Shown here: one piece after another, positions 41,254-50,702 of the stretch
Numbering within the stretch: the first letter of the stretch is position 1
How the letters are laid out: each line of letters opens with the position of its first letter
Assembly (NCBI GenBank): GCA_038144425.1
Contig: JAYQNS010000003.1
Location: forward strand, 248,001-312,000
From: Salivita marina
GTDB taxonomy: Bacteria; Pseudomonadota; Gammaproteobacteria; Pseudomonadales; Azotimanducaceae
Length of the DNA: 64,000 nt
Direction: 5' to 3'
The notes under the pieces: generated by a model
Seen by the model: only the letters and a program-made list of their open reading frames with translations
The model's database searches: none
What the model was told of the DNA's origin: nothing
Position numbers and translations under genes: made by a program

Positions 41254-43565
41254 GCCCCCTCGCCAAAACGCTTCACATTCGGCGAGGGCCTGGGCCCGAT
41301 GGCAGCGTCGGGGCGGCGCCTCGCCAGGCCACAGGGGTGCAAGGGCTGGCGCTGCAAAGCGACGATCCACAAAGGCCACCACGCCGCGATCGGCGCTGCG
41401 TCGGATCAACCGCCCGGCGCTCTGAAGCGCACTGCGCAGGGCCCGCGCCTCATAGCTCCGAAAGCGCCCCTCCGTCGCCTGAGCCGCCAGCGCCTCCTGC
41501 TCCTCGTCGGGGGCCGGCAGAGGTAGGCCAAGAATCAATACGCTTGCCAGCGCTCCCGGGGGAAGGTCCATGCCCTCGGAAAAGCGTCCCCCAGCCACGA
41601 TCAGGGCAAGGCGGCCAGCCCCAGGGCTGCCAGCTTGCTGGGGCGGCGCAGCGAGCTCAGCGAGGAAGGCATCCTGTTCCGCCTCGCTCAGGCTTCGACG
41701 CTGCACCGGTCCGAGGCGCTCTCGCGCCGCTGCTCGAAGGGCCTCCGCAAGCCTTTCAAGCCAGGCAAAGGCCGGCACCACCACCAGGTGATGACCTCCG
41801 GTCTGCCCCGCCCAGGCCGTCAGGAAGGTCACGAGGGCCGGCAGGGCCTGCTCCCGATGCCGGGCTCGGAGATCAAAGTCGGAAAGGAGGAGACTGAGCT
41901 GGCGCTCCCTTGGAAAGGGGCTTGGTAGGCGCAGCGTGGAGGTTTCGGGAAGGCCCAGGGCCTCTCCTTCGCTGGCCAGGGGCGCCAAGGTGGCGGAAAA
42001 AAGCAGACGCGCTGGGGTCACGGGCCAAAGGGTTTTCAGCACCGGCGCCGGAGACAGGAGCGCGAGGGTGAGCGTGCCCGGGGCCGCGGCCTGCCAAAAG
42101 GCGTCGGGGTGTGCCTCTTCCAACTGCTGCAGGCGATGAAAGCGGAGCAGTTCGCCGCGCAAAGGACGCAGGGGCGAGGAAAAGGGCAGCTCGCGCAGGC
42201 TGTGCAGGGCCTGATCAAGCAGCGCCGAAAGGGCCCCGCCCGACGACCCTGAGCGCCCAGCTTTCTGGGCGTCCGGAAGGCGCTCGAGGCGGGCGCCAAG
42301 GGCTTTCAGGGGTCTCTGCCAGGGGCCCGCGGGGGCCTCTGCAAGGGCACTGCGTAGGGCCCCAGCAGCAAGGGTTTGGCGGTACATGCCCCGGACTCGG
42401 GAATGAAGCTGGTGGGCCTCATCGAGCAACAGCATGGCGCCCCCTCCCCTGGGGCTAGCAAAGCCGGCTTTCGCTGCAGCGGATCGAAGGCAAAGTTCAC
42501 GTCGCTCAGCAGCACATCCCCATCCCGGGCTAGGCGCTGGGCGAGAGCCACGGGGCAAAGGCCGTGGCGACGTCCCAGGCGTCGAAGCACCGCGGTGGTG
42601 AAGATCGCGCTGCGATCGCCTCGCCGGGGCGCGCGAAGCGCCTGAAGGACGGGGCGGCTACGCCCATAAAAATCCTGGCTATGGGGACAGGCGGGCCCAC
42701 TGCAGACCCCATCGGCGGCCAGACACAGGGTGCTTTCCGCGGGGAGCTCTACCACCCGTAGGGCCAGCGCCTCGGGTAGGGTCTCCTTAAGCGTTCGGAG
42801 AAAGGCCCTCCGTTGGGTGCGCCGCGGCGTCATGATCCAGAGCCGCTCCTGCCGGGCGCTAGGGAGGGCTTTTAGGGCTCCAAAGAGCACCCCGAGGGTT
42901 TTCCCCAAACCCGTAGGGGCTTCCGCCAGGAGTCCCTCTCCCTGCTGGCACGCCCGAAAGGCTGCCCGAGCTAGGGCCAGCTGCCCGGCCCGGGGAATGG
43001 GCAAGGGAAAGACCAAAGCGGACAGCGCATCATTCCTAGCGCGAAGGCGCGCGCCTTCGCCAGCGAGGGCTGCTCCGTAGGCCATTAGGCTTCGCTGGAG
43101 AAAGGCGTCGAGGGCGGCCGTGGGCTCCTCCCAGCGCACCGCCGTCGCTGCCCCGGAGCTGGCCTGCACGTAGGTCAAGCAAAACCCTAGGGGCTCTGGA
43201 CAATCCGGCGCCTGCCGGGCCAGCAGCGCGCCGTAGCAGCGCAGCTGAGCCCGATGCAGTTCGAGATCTTCCTGCGCTTCGCCGAGCGTGCCCCCGTAGC
43301 TTTTGATCTCTTCCACCATCCAGCCGTCAGCGCGCCGGAGCACCCCATCGGCTCGGCCGCCAAGGCGAAGCTCCAGCGCGCCCTGAGGGAAGGTGCCCGC
43401 GAGGCGCACCTCCCTTTCATAGTCAGCGCCCTTACTCGCCTGGTAGCGCTGCTGAACCCGGAGGCCTTCGAGGGGGGCTAGGGGCAGGGACCGGCGATCG
43501 AAGAGCCCCCCCTGGCGATAAAGGGTTTGGACCAGATGGCCGACGGAAAGCCGTCTAGTCAGCAT
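41086..43565 (-). pseudogene. DinG/XPD-type ATP-dependent helicase with N-terminal nuclease-like domain, frameshifted
   Basis: The N-terminal part (from ATG 43565) has a PD-(D/E)XK-like segment (DGVLRRADGWMVEEIKSYGG), Walker A LLAEAPTGLGKTLGVLFGAL, and Fe-S-type cysteines (CLAADGVCSGPAC, then GLCPVAL). It then loses frame in a GGGGG run near 42437-42441. The other frame resumes with AMLLLDEAHQLHSRV (DEAH box), LLFSATLAPLASEG and ALQSAGRLIRRSADRGVVAFVDRRF (motif VI). Adding one G restores a helicase of roughly 770 residues. The current reading frame ends at 41086, 168 bases inside the convergent TauE gene; one base less in another G run near 41254 would stop it at 41250 instead. It is cotranscribed with fan1 under a LexA box. 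Confidence 0.82.
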
Positions 43566-45183
43566 CGCGGGCGGCTTCCAGGGCAAGGCAGGTGGCAGGA
43601 AAGCCCCAGCGCGGCAGGAGGGTCAGCCATTCCCGCTGCTCTGGGCGAAGCTGATCCCCCGGTCCCTTCACCTCCACGAAGCTTAGTTCACCGCTCTTGG
43701 ACAGCAGGGTGAGATCGGGGAAGCCGCGGCGACAGCGCGAGGGCGCCCGGAGCAACCAGGCCACTAGGGCCGCCCAGCGCTCCGGGGCTTGGGTCGGGGC
43801 CCCCATGGCCAGCCACAGGGCGGAGCTGGGCAGCTGGCGGGGCACCAGGGCATTGGCGACGCCCCCAAAGCGGTGCCAGAGCTTCTGGGCCGCGCTGAGG
43901 TCGAAGGCCCCGGAGGCCAGGGCGGCGCACCTTGCCTCGAGAGCCTCGGCCCGCGCCGGATAAAAGTCCTCGGTGAAGAGGTCGTGGGGGGCCATTTGCT
44001 GGGGGTGGGTAAAGGCGCCGGGGCTTGGGGCGAAGATCAAATCCGCCGCGCTTAGATAGAGCACCCAGGCGGGAAAGCGGTTCTCCCAATGCCAGCCCCG
44101 AAAGGCCCCGAGGTGGCGTAAGGCGGCCCCTTCCACCCGCCCCAGCTGGCGCCCCGGGGGCAGGGCTAGGCGAGCGCGCACCGTCGCCACCTTTGGCGCT
44201 CGCCGACAGCGACCGCGGCCGTAGTCATAACGGGCGACCTCCCCTTCCGGCGTCACGCTAAGAGCGGCTAGGCGCCAGGCCTCCTGTTCCCGTGCCCCGG
44301 TTTCATGGAGCCAGCGAAGGCTCGGAAGCCCTTCCACCGGCTTGGGCAGGGCGCCCAGCACGCGAAGGGCAAAGGCCCCCTCCCCCGCCGCGCGGGCATG
44401 GCGCGCCAGGCGCCATAGCCCTCGGCCCCGACGCGCTTCATCCCGAGGCCGCAGCCCAGGCCAGGCCAGGGCGCAAAAGACCTGCCGACGTAAGGCTGCC
44501 GCCTCGGGTAAGCGAAGCGCCGGAGACCAGGTCCCATCGGCCGCCTCGTGAAGCGCGAGGGCCGCTTCGAAAGCCGCCCGGGAGGGCCAGGGCGCGCCCC
44601 TCGGCGCCTGGGCAAAGCGCCGCTGCTGAAGGGCCGAGACCACCAGGGCGCTAAGGTCTCCCTCCGTTTCACCAAAATAAGCAAAAGCAAGCCGGTGGAT
44701 CGCCCGGGATCGCTCCCGACGGACCGTGAGCGGCAGCAGATCCCGGGCCAGGAGCGCCGGGGCCGCAGCGGCCAGGGTCGCCTCCAGGGCCGGCCGGCGC
44801 TGATCCCGGGGCCGGGGCAGGCTCAGGGCGTCGCAGAGCGTGAGGAGGGTTACCCGAGGCAGCAGCGCAAGGCGTGGGGGCACATCCTGCTCAAGGGACA
44901 GAAAGCCCCCAAGCACCAGCGCAAGGACCGGGCCGGCGGGGTCGCCAACTTCCTCGTAGGAGAGATCTGAAACGATAAACCAGGGCCCCTTGCGCAGCAG
45001 CAGGCGCGCCCAGAGGCGCTGCGCCACTAAGGGAAGGCGGTCAAAGTCCCGGACGTAGGCCCGCAGATCCGCCGGGCAAAGGTGCGGGGGCCAGCTTTCC
45101 ACCCAGCGCACAAGCTCGAGCAGGTGCTCACGATAGAAATCGCCAAGCCCGGAGGGCACCGGCGAGGGGGCGGAAAGCGCCAC
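43555..45183 (-). CDS. fan1: FAN1-type VRR-NUC structure-specific nuclease, 542 aa
   Basis: The C-terminal VRR-NUC domain reads FPDLTLLSKSGELSFVEVKGPGDQLRPEQREWL, the PD and ExK catalytic residues shared with human FAN1. The N-terminal part contains LVAQRLWARLLLRKGPWFIVSDLSYEEV, the family's SAP/TPR-linked region, and the central part is helical. FAN1 cleaves 5' flaps and helps unhook interstrand crosslinks. GTG 45183 follows AAGGTG. It overlaps the helicase gene by 11 bases, and a LexA box sits 24 bases upstream, so it leads an SOS-inducible repair operon. Confidence 0.88.
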   Translation of the reverse strand: MALSAPSPVPSGLGDFYREHLLELVRWVESWPPHLCPADLRAYVRDFDRLPLVAQRLWARLLLRKGPWFIVSDLSYEEVGDPAGPVLALVLGGFLSLEQDVPPRLALLPRVTLLTLCDALSLPRPRDQRRPALEATLAAAAPALLARDLLPLTVRRERSRAIHRLAFAYFGETEGDLSALVVSALQQRRFAQAPRGAPWPSRAAFEAALALHEAADGTWSPALRLPEAAALRRQVFCALAWPGLRPRDEARRGRGLWRLARHARAAGEGAFALRVLGALPKPVEGLPSLRWLHETGAREQEAWRLAALSVTPEGEVARYDYGRGRCRRAPKVATVRARLALPPGRQLGRVEGAALRHLGAFRGWHWENRFPAWVLYLSAADLIFAPSPGAFTHPQQMAPHDLFTEDFYPARAEALEARCAALASGAFDLSAAQKLWHRFGGVANALVPRQLPSSALWLAMGAPTQAPERWAALVAWLLRAPSRCRRGFPDLTLLSKSGELSFVEVKGPGDQLRPEQREWLTLLPRWGFPATCLALEAARDAD

Positions 45184-45206
45184 GGCGCACCTTGTATAGA
45201 TTCACA

Positions 45207-45226
45207 GTCTGTTTTTATTAACAGTC
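45207..45226 (-). promoter_or_regulatory. LexA (SOS) box upstream of fan1-helicase
   Basis: CTGTTTTTATTAACAG at 45209-45224 is a full CTGT-N8-ACAG palindrome-type LexA site, lying just upstream of a TATA-like -10 candidate (complement of 45193-45198) and the fan1 start. It marks DNA-damage control of the operon. Confidence 0.85.
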
Positions 45227-45246
45227 TTTTCGAGGAAGCACAAGGC

Positions 45247-46512
45247 CTAGGAGGGCCAGGGAATGAGGCGCTCAAAGTCCGCCGGCGCGAGGCGCTCCCG
45301 AGGCCGGCGCCGGGCATCCTCAAGGAGCTGCTGCCCGAGCGCCTCAAGGAAGGGAAGGCCCAGAGTTTCGTATTCATAGCGATCGTCATTAAAGATGCCA
45401 TTGGCGTTCACATAGACCGTTGCCGCTAGGAGAAACTCCGTTTGCGTGCTCCGCTCCACGAAATAAGCCACGTCCGTTAGAAAGCCGTAGGCGTCTCCCA
45501 CCTTATTGAAAATCACCAGATCCTCGGGAACCGTCGGCGCCCGGCCCCCGAAGGCGAGAAACTTTACATAGCCCTCGGGCAAGGCCGCATAGGCTTCATA
45601 GCCGCTGCGGGGCGCAAGCTGTCCAAAGCGCTCCAGAAACCAACGCCGATCCCCTTTGGGAAGCGCCAGGCGCTGCGTCGGCGGCACCGTTTCCGGGAGG
45701 TAAAGGCTCTGGAGAAAGGCCAGCTGCGCCTCCAGGGGGTAGGCATTCTTCTCATCAAAGGCCTTCGGGCCGGGGATGAGCTGGCCCCCGAGCGCCTCCC
45801 CTTGCCCGAGGGGCAGCACTGGCCCCGGGGGCGAGGGCTGGGCCTGGCGCGCTCCCCAGGTCCATTGCCGCGGCCCCGGCGCCACCAGGCGCACAGGATT
45901 TAAGCGCTGCATCCCCTCCGGGGACAGAGAAACGGATAAGCGGTGGCGAATGCGTACCCCCTCATGGCCCAGCGCAGCCATGCGCGCTTCCACGGCCTCC
46001 GGTCCTAGCCACTCGTAAAGGCGGTTGTAGGCGTCGTTATCGCTAACCAGGGCAATTTTCTCAATGTAGCGCGCCACCGTGGGGAGAACACCACCCCCAA
46101 AGGCGTCATAGCTCACGGCGCTCTGCTCGGCATTAGCCGCCCCGGTCAAGAGCACGGCCGTCCGATCCGCGCCGGGCAGCGTGCCCAGGCGCTCCAGAGC
46201 GAGGGCCGCCAAGGGGAGCTTTACCGTAGAAGCCGGATAGAAATATTCATTTTTATCAACACGATAACGGAACTTCTTAAGAGAAACGACACCGTTAGAG
46301 TCCCGGGAAAGGGGTGCGTAGAGCACCTGCACTCGATGGCCCCTCGGATCTTCCATGACCGGCCCGAAGGCCCCCGATTCGAGGAGCCTCGCCAGCGCCG
46401 CATCGGAATCAATGACCGCTGCGCCGTGCCCTTCGTGGGCCAGCGTCAGCAGCAGGAATGGAATCAGCCAATTGATGAATAAAAGGAATGTATTAGTTGT
46501 CTCTCTTTCCAT
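45247..46512 (-). CDS. Class A beta-lactamase-related serine hydrolase, exported, 421 aa
   Basis: The N-terminus (TFLLFINWLIPFLLLTLAH) is a signal peptide. The active-site SxxK is YPASTVK (Ser95, Lys98) and the SDN motif is present exactly in ALVSDNDAYNRLYEWLG (Ser157). The third motif KTG appears as KVG in FNKVGDAYGFLTDVAYFVER. It is longer (421) than true class A enzymes (about 290), with an insertion of over 100 residues between SDN and KVG. It may therefore be a peptidase or non-hydrolysing relative, not a resistance enzyme. The first 300 bases are AT-richer than their surroundings. The ATG at 46512 replaces a TTG four codons upstream. Confidence 0.8.
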   Translation of the reverse strand: MERETTNTFLLFINWLIPFLLLTLAHEGHGAAVIDSDAALARLLESGAFGPVMEDPRGHRVQVLYAPLSRDSNGVVSLKKFRYRVDKNEYFYPASTVKLPLAALALERLGTLPGADRTAVLLTGAANAEQSAVSYDAFGGGVLPTVARYIEKIALVSDNDAYNRLYEWLGPEAVEARMAALGHEGVRIRHRLSVSLSPEGMQRLNPVRLVAPGPRQWTWGARQAQPSPPGPVLPLGQGEALGGQLIPGPKAFDEKNAYPLEAQLAFLQSLYLPETVPPTQRLALPKGDRRWFLERFGQLAPRSGYEAYAALPEGYVKFLAFGGRAPTVPEDLVIFNKVGDAYGFLTDVAYFVERSTQTEFLLAATVYVNANGIFNDDRYEYETLGLPFLEALGQQLLEDARRRPRERLAPADFERLIPWPS

Positions 46513-46557
46513 ACTCTTTGGCAACTCAGGCTGGTAGGGTGCGCGCCGTTAGCTGAT

Positions 46558-46644
46558 AGCGGTGAAAGCGGAAGCACTCTCTAGGCCTCCAACCCTCCCC
46601 CTCCCTCCCGGGGGCCTAGCCAGAGTGCTTCCTCTTTCATCGCT
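46558..46644 (+). promoter_or_regulatory. Long imperfect hairpin upstream of aceA
   Basis: About 30 bases (46558-46587) pair with 46613-46644, leaving a pyrimidine-rich loop of 25 bases. The core GGAAGCACTCT/AGAGTGCTTCC (46570-46580 with 46622-46632) is perfect, and only two mismatches and one small bulge interrupt the arms. It ends 21 bases before the aceA ATG, just ahead of the ribosome-binding site, so it probably acts in the aceA leader. No T-run follows, so it is not a simple terminator. Confidence 0.7.
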
Positions 46645-46665
46645 GCTCACCCACGGGAGCTTGCC

Positions 46666-48267
46666 ATGTCGAACTACCTAAACGAAATCGAAGCCGTCCG
46701 CGAAGGCCTTAAGGGCAAGACGGAATGGGGCGCCATCAACCCCGAGTACGTCGTGCGCATGCGCCAGCAGAACCGGTTCCACACGGGCATAGATATTGCC
46801 AAGTACACCGCTGGCATCATGCGTCGGGATATGGCGGCCTATGACGCCGATACCAGCAAGTACACCCAGTCCCTGGGCGCTTGGCACGGCTTCATCGCCC
46901 AGCAGACCATGATGTCCGTGAAGAAGCGCCACGGTTCCACGGATCGGCGCTACATCTACCTTTCCGGCTGGATGGTTGCGGCCCTCCGTTCGAAGTTCGG
47001 TCCCCTCCCCGATCAGTCCATGCACGAAAAGACCACGGTGCCGGAGCTCATCGAAGAGATTTACACTTTTCTGAAGCAGGCTGATGCGCGGGAACTGCGC
47101 CACATGTTCACGGCGCTGGACGAGGCCCGGGCCGCTGGCCAGGACACCACGGCGCTCTTCGAGCAGATCGATAACTACGAAACCCACGTGGTGCCGATCA
47201 TTGCCGACATCGATGCGGGCTTCGGTAACGAAGAGGCCACCTACCTCCTCGCCAAGAAAATGATCGAGGCCGGAGCCTGCGCTATCCAAATCGAAAACCA
47301 GGTATCCGATGCCAAGCAGTGTGGGCACCAGGCCGGCAAGGTCACCGTGCCCCACGAAGACTTCATCTCCAAAATCAACGCCGTGCGCTACGCATTCCTG
47401 GAGCTGGGCATCCCCGAGGGCATCATCGTGGCCCGTACCGACTCCCTTGGCGCTGGCCTAACGCAAAAGGTCCCCGTTTCCCTCACCGCCGGCGACCTGG
47501 GCGACCAATACTGCAGCTTCCTCGAAGTCGAAGAGGTCAAGGACATCTCCGAGCTCCGGCAGGGCGATATCACGATTCAGCAGGACGGCAAGCTCGTCCG
47601 GCCCAAGCGCCTCGACAACGGCCTCTATGCCTTCCGGGAAGACACGGGCATCGACCGGGTGGTTCTGGACTGCGTCACTAGCCTCGAGCACGGTGCCGAC
47701 CTTCTCTGGATCGAGACGGAGAAGCCGCACGTGGGCCAGATCGCTGAGATGGTGAACAAGATCCGCGAGAAGCGTCCGGAGGCGAAGCTGGTTTACAACA
47801 ACTCGCCGTCCTTCAACTGGACCCTGAAGTTCCGCCAGCACGTCTACGAGACCTGGAAGGCGGAAGGCCAGGACGTGTCCGCCTACCCCGATCCGGCAAC
47901 GGACGAAAAGGGTCTCATGGACGTGAGCTTCGACACCACGGCCCTGGGCCAGGAAGCGGATCGGCAGATCCAGTCCTTCCAGGCCGATGCAGCGCGGGAA
48001 GCCGGCATCTTCCATCACCTCATCACCCTGCCCACCTACCACACGGCGGCCCTGTCCACCGATAGCCTCTCGGAAGGCTACTTCGGCAACGACGGTATGC
48101 TGGCCTATGTACTTGGGGTGCAGCGCGCGGAGCTCCGCCGCGACCTCGCCGCGGTGAAGCACCAGGATCTCGCTGGCTCCAACATTGGCGACGACCACAA
48201 GGAATACTTCCTTGGGGAAAAGGCGCTCCTCGCCGGGGGCGCCGCGAATACCATGAACCAGTTCTAA
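46666..48267 (+). CDS. aceA: Isocitrate lyase, 533 aa
   Basis: It splits isocitrate to succinate and glyoxylate, opening the glyoxylate shunt for growth on acetate or fatty acids. Visible are GSTDRRYIYLSGWMVAA, VVPIIADIDAGFGNEEATYLL with metal-ligand Asp residues, the catalytic Cys loop KQCGHQAGK (KKCGH in most), VPHEDFISKINAVRYA, and YNNSPSFNWT. The length is that of the longer gammaproteobacterial and Pseudomonas-type enzyme. GGGAG precedes ATG 46666. It is monocistronic, with a hairpin leader and a strong terminator. Confidence 0.97.
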   Translation: MSNYLNEIEAVREGLKGKTEWGAINPEYVVRMRQQNRFHTGIDIAKYTAGIMRRDMAAYDADTSKYTQSLGAWHGFIAQQTMMSVKKRHGSTDRRYIYLSGWMVAALRSKFGPLPDQSMHEKTTVPELIEEIYTFLKQADARELRHMFTALDEARAAGQDTTALFEQIDNYETHVVPIIADIDAGFGNEEATYLLAKKMIEAGACAIQIENQVSDAKQCGHQAGKVTVPHEDFISKINAVRYAFLELGIPEGIIVARTDSLGAGLTQKVPVSLTAGDLGDQYCSFLEVEEVKDISELRQGDITIQQDGKLVRPKRLDNGLYAFREDTGIDRVVLDCVTSLEHGADLLWIETEKPHVGQIAEMVNKIREKRPEAKLVYNNSPSFNWTLKFRQHVYETWKAEGQDVSAYPDPATDEKGLMDVSFDTTALGQEADRQIQSFQADAAREAGIFHHLITLPTYHTAALSTDSLSEGYFGNDGMLAYVLGVQRAELRRDLAAVKHQDLAGSNIGDDHKEYFLGEKALLAGGAANTMNQF

Positions 48268-48326
48268 CGCTCCTCCCCGGGCCAGTTCCTGGCCCATCAG
48301 GCAGGCCCCTAACCTGCCCTTTTAGA

Positions 48327-48351
48327 CGGCGCCGCGAGGCGCCGTTTTTTT
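48327..48351 (+). terminator. Intrinsic terminator after aceA
   Basis: CGGCGCC (48327-48333) pairs with GGCGCCG (48338-48344) around a GCGA tetraloop, followed by seven T residues. It lies 59 bases after the aceA stop. A second G+C-rich hairpin (GGGCCAG/CTGGCCC) precedes it. Confidence 0.93.
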
Positions 48352-48409
48352 GCCGCCGGGCCCAGGCTGGGTCACACTCCCGGGTCCTAAGCACGAGGAG
48401 ACTTTCCGC

Positions 48410-50659
48410 ATGACCCTGCGATTCCTAACCCCCGCTTTGGCCGCGCTGGCCCTGGCCAGCACTCCGCTCCTTCAAGCGAGCGAAGGACCGCTCCTGGGCT
48501 TCGGACCAGAGAGCAGCGCCGCGCAGCGGGCCCTCGAGGCCCGCTTCACCGCCGCCTTAAGCGCCAGCGATCAGGATCAGTGGTTGAAGACTCTGAGCGC
48601 CGAGCCTCATCACGTGGGCTCCGCCGCCGGCCTCCGAAATGTGGAATGGCTGAAGGCGCAGTTTGAAAGCTGGGGCTATGAAACGGAACTCGTGCGCTAC
48701 GACGTTAGCGTGCCCTTCCCCACCGTGCGCCGGGTCGCCCTTACGGCGCCGGAAACCTGGGAAGCGGCGCTGACGGAAGCCGCGCTCGCCGAGGATCCCT
48801 CAACCCAGGCTCCGGAAGAACTCCTGCCGCCCTATCACGCCTTCTCCGCCGCGGGAGACGTGGAAGCCGAACTGGTCTTTGTCAATTACGGCCTAAAGGA
48901 AGACTACGAAGCCCTGGACCGGCGTGGCATCGACGTCAAAGGTAAAATCGTCCTGGCGAAATACGGCCGCTCCTGGCGTGGCATCAAGCCAAAGCTGGCT
49001 GCGGAGAAGGGGGCCATCGGCGCCCTCATCTATTCCGATCCCGCAGACGATGGTTACGGCAAGGGGGATCCCTATCCCCGAGGGCCCTTCAAGCACGAGA
49101 CGGGAGTGCAGCGCGGCTCAGTCATGGACCTTCCCCTCCGCCCGGGGGATATTCTGACGCCTTACGCCGGCGCGAAGGACGGCACGCCGCGCCTACCCCT
49201 AGAAGAAGTGGAAACGCTCACCCCTATCCCCGTTCTGCCCCTGTCCTACGCCGATGCGACGCCTCTGCTGAAGGCCCTTGGGGGCGAGGTCGCTCCGACA
49301 AGCTGGTTCGGGCAGCTGCCCTTCGCCTATCACCTTGGCCCAGGGCCCGCGCGGGTCCGCCTGACCCTCGACTTCGACTACAAAACCGTACCCGCCTATA
49401 ACGTCATTGCGCGCCTCCCCGGCGCGCGCCTTCCGGAGCAGTGGATCCTCCGGGGAAATCACCACGATGGCTGGAACCACGGCGCCGCGGACCCGATCTC
49501 GGGACTGGTGGCCATGCTGGCAGAGGCCAAGGCCCTTGGGGCCTTAGCGGCCGAGGGATACCGGCTGGATCGCACGGTCATGTACGCCGCCTGGGATGCG
49601 GAGGAGCAGGGCCTCATTGGCTCCACGGAATGGGTGGAGGATCACGCCGAGGCGCTCCGGGAGCACCTCGTGGCCTACCTCAATACGGACGGCAACAGCC
49701 GCGGCTTCGTGGGCCTCGGGGGCAGTCATAGCCTCCAGCGCCTGATGAACGAAGTGGCCGACGCCACCGCTGACCCGATCCTTGAGGTGCCAGTCACAGA
49801 CCGGCTCCGGGCCAAGCTTCGGCTGAGCGCGGACAAGGGCGACCAGCAAGAGGCCAAAGCCCCGGAGCTGCCCATCGCGCCCCTGGGCTCGGGCTCGGAC
49901 TACTCGCCCTTCCTCCAGCACCTGGGCATCGCGTCCTTGAATACGAGCTTTGGGGGAGAAGGGCCGAGCGGTAGCTACCACACCCTTTACGACACCTACG
50001 CCCACTACACGCGCTTTCGCGACCCCGGCCTCCGCTATGGCGTGGCCCTCGCGGAGCTTAATGGTCGGGCCACCCTTCGCCTCGCTCAGGCGCCCCTCCT
50101 CCCCTTCGAATTTGAAGGCGTTGCCGCGGCGGTGGACCGCTTCCTGAGCGACCTTGAAGGCGCCACGGAGAAGCAGCGCACGGCGCAGCAGCAGCGGGCC
50201 GCGCGCCTGAAGGACGGCAGCTATGCCCTGGCCCTCGACCCCGAAGGCGTCGTAGCGCCGCCGGAAGCGCAGCGCCCCGTGCCCTACTTCAACTTTGCAC
50301 CCCTGCGAAATGCCCACGCCCCGCTGGCCGAGGCGGCCAAGCGCTTCGGGGCGCTCACCGGCGACCCTACGACCCTGCCGGAAACGCTGCGGGCCACCGT
50401 CGACCGCATGCTGGCCCAGGCAGAGGCCCAGCTGACCGACTCCGAGGGCCTACCCCGGCGCCCCTGGTTTCGTCATTTCCTCTACGCCCCGGGGTTCTAC
50501 ACGGGCTATGGCGTCAAAACCCTACCGGCGGTGCGGGAGGCCATCGAGGAGGAGGAGTACGAGCAGGTGGCCCAGGAAGTGGCGCGTACGGCCGCCCGCC
50601 TGGAGGCCCTCACGGCGCATATCGAGGCGATGAATGCGCTGCTCGAAGCGCCGCGCTAG
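48410..50659 (+). CDS. Exported M28-family zinc metallopeptidase, transferrin receptor/PSMA-like, 749 aa
   Basis: A signal peptide (MTLRFLTPALAALALASTPLLQA) precedes a PSMA-like architecture: YFGPESSAAQ-type N-terminal region, a PA domain (VFVNYGLKEDYEALDRRGIDVKGKIVLAKYG), the M28 catalytic domain with GNHHDGWNHGAADP (zinc-ligand His, Asp), AWDAEEQGLIGSTEW (Glu-Glu pair) and SLNTSFGGE with SYHTLYDTYAHY, then a helical dimerisation domain. Such enzymes release C-terminal glutamate or act as aminopeptidases. GAGGAG precedes ATG 48410. With the next gene it could recover glutamate or glutathione-derived amino acids in the periplasm (inference). Confidence 0.93.
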   Translation: MTLRFLTPALAALALASTPLLQASEGPLLGFGPESSAAQRALEARFTAALSASDQDQWLKTLSAEPHHVGSAAGLRNVEWLKAQFESWGYETELVRYDVSVPFPTVRRVALTAPETWEAALTEAALAEDPSTQAPEELLPPYHAFSAAGDVEAELVFVNYGLKEDYEALDRRGIDVKGKIVLAKYGRSWRGIKPKLAAEKGAIGALIYSDPADDGYGKGDPYPRGPFKHETGVQRGSVMDLPLRPGDILTPYAGAKDGTPRLPLEEVETLTPIPVLPLSYADATPLLKALGGEVAPTSWFGQLPFAYHLGPGPARVRLTLDFDYKTVPAYNVIARLPGARLPEQWILRGNHHDGWNHGAADPISGLVAMLAEAKALGALAAEGYRLDRTVMYAAWDAEEQGLIGSTEWVEDHAEALREHLVAYLNTDGNSRGFVGLGGSHSLQRLMNEVADATADPILEVPVTDRLRAKLRLSADKGDQQEAKAPELPIAPLGSGSDYSPFLQHLGIASLNTSFGGEGPSGSYHTLYDTYAHYTRFRDPGLRYGVALAELNGRATLRLAQAPLLPFEFEGVAAAVDRFLSDLEGATEKQRTAQQQRAARLKDGSYALALDPEGVVAPPEAQRPVPYFNFAPLRNAHAPLAEAAKRFGALTGDPTTLPETLRATVDRMLAQAEAQLTDSEGLPRRPWFRHFLYAPGFYTGYGVKTLPAVREAIEEEEYEQVAQEVARTAARLEALTAHIEAMNALLEAPR

Positions 50660-50702
50660 ACCGGCGTCGGCGCGTAACCTGTTACACCAACAAGGGCTCA
50701 TT

